5,584 nucleotides of DNA from DATGMP01 sp035293565 (GTDB lineage Bacteria; Pseudomonadota; Alphaproteobacteria; BOG-932; Roseiterribacteraceae). The notes below the pieces were generated by a model. The model ran no database searches and had not been told where the DNA came from. It worked only from the letters and a program-made list of their open reading frames with translations. A program made the translations under genes and the position numbers. This document shows, in pieces, positions 5,247 through 5,584 of the stretch (its first letter is position 1; the number at the start of each line of letters is the position of its first letter). The DNA lies in the NCBI GenBank assembly GCA_035293565.1, contig DATGMP010000019.1, positions 1 to 5,584 on the forward strand, given 5' to 3'.

Positions 5247-5584
5247 ATGAACGGCTTCGCCCAAGACACCAGCCCCGACGGACCTGCCCGGGAGGATCGG
5301 CCTCTCGACAAGCCCGCCGGCGAAGCTGCGCCCGCACGGGAACGCAAGGGCCCGCTCGACGGCATCGAGGAGGGCATGCGGGCCGATCAGCTGGAAAGCC
5401 TGGGGTGGCTCAGGCGCTACGGCATGGGGATCGCCGAAAGGCTCGATCGCTACGCCCGCGGATTGCTGCTGTCGCAGATGCTGCAGGAGCCCTTCCACGA
5501 TGTCGACGTGGCGCTCGCCTTCGCGCGCATCGCCAAGGCGGTGCGCCAGATCATCGTGCTGGAGCAGGAGACCGCCGGGATACG
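5247..5584 (+). CDS. Unrecognised protein, N-terminal part, probably SOS-controlled
   Basis: The frame is open from an ATG at 5247 to the right edge (112 complete codons) and continues outside. The first 38 residues are a polar, Pro/Asp/Glu-rich, probably disordered leader. From about 39 the protein looks helical: GIEEGMRADQLESLGWLRRYGMGIAERL (39-66), ARGLLLSQMLQ (70-80) and VDVALAFARIAKAVRQIIVLEQ (87-108). I do not recognise a family; the last helix resembles unannotated sphingomonad proteins with an A-R-A-V-R-x-I-I-x-L-E pattern. The overlapping frame from ATG 5234 is Arg-rich and reads as non-coding. The only upstream GAGG is one base from the ATG, too close to work well, and the promoter places the mRNA start at the ATG, so leaderless translation is likely. 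The LexA box implies induction by DNA damage. Confidence 0.72.
   Translation, partial: MNGFAQDTSPDGPAREDRPLDKPAGEAAPARERKGPLDGIEEGMRADQLESLGWLRRYGMGIAERLDRYARGLLLSQMLQEPFHDVDVALAFARIAKAVRQIIVLEQETAGI

Noticed and set aside
5232..5498. An 88-codon minus-strand frame opposite the gene at 5247
   Set aside because: It covers the promoter and start of the rightward gene, has no ribosome-binding site I can see and no motif.

Overview
The window is high-GC DNA with the base composition, codon use and gene families of an alphaproteobacterium, most likely a sphingomonad. This is an inference from protein style, from small proteins of an alphaproteobacterial type, and from a GTTC-N7-GTTC LexA-type operator, which is the alphaproteobacterial form. 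No rRNA, tRNA, insertion sequence or CRISPR array is visible.

Layout from left to right. Bases 1-232 hold a short hairpin, then a strong ribosome-binding site driving a four-codon minigene that lies in frame with, but is stopped before, the next gene. That gene (233-1741, +) encodes a SelO/YdiU-type protein AMP-transferase with a complete active site and the C-terminal redox cysteine. It meets, stop to stop with no gap, the first of four very small minus-strand genes: a 71-residue conserved-type protein (1742-1957), a cold-shock protein with a leader hairpin and a trailing hairpin (2080-2286), a 77-residue basic protein (2469-2702) and a 55-residue charged helical protein (2740-2907). The last two look like one transcription unit. 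A divergent intergenic region of about 200 bases follows.

The plus-strand gene at 3115-3435 encodes a short lipoprotein carrying what looks like a single cyanovirin-N homology (CVNH) repeat. It converges, with one base between stop codons, on a large minus-strand gene (3437-5101) for an exported protein with two retropepsin-like lobes followed by about six tetratricopeptide repeats. The usual catalytic aspartate of the first lobe is alanine.

The 145-base divergent region 5102-5246 is the most information-dense regulatory stretch. It holds a 17-base palindrome, a near-consensus sigma70 promoter (TTGACA-17-CATGAT) and a LexA-type box lying inside that promoter. The promoter fires into an unrecognised gene starting at 5247 that runs off the right edge. 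Its start codon falls where the transcript should begin, so it is predicted to be an SOS-regulated leaderless gene.

The genes share no single pathway. Themes are stress and envelope functions: redox-linked AMPylation (SelO), cold-shock RNA chaperoning, exported carbohydrate- or protein-binding modules, and a DNA-damage-responsive unknown. The strongest candidates for something undescribed are the SOS-box leaderless gene, the degenerate retropepsin-TPR protein and the half-size CVNH lipoprotein.
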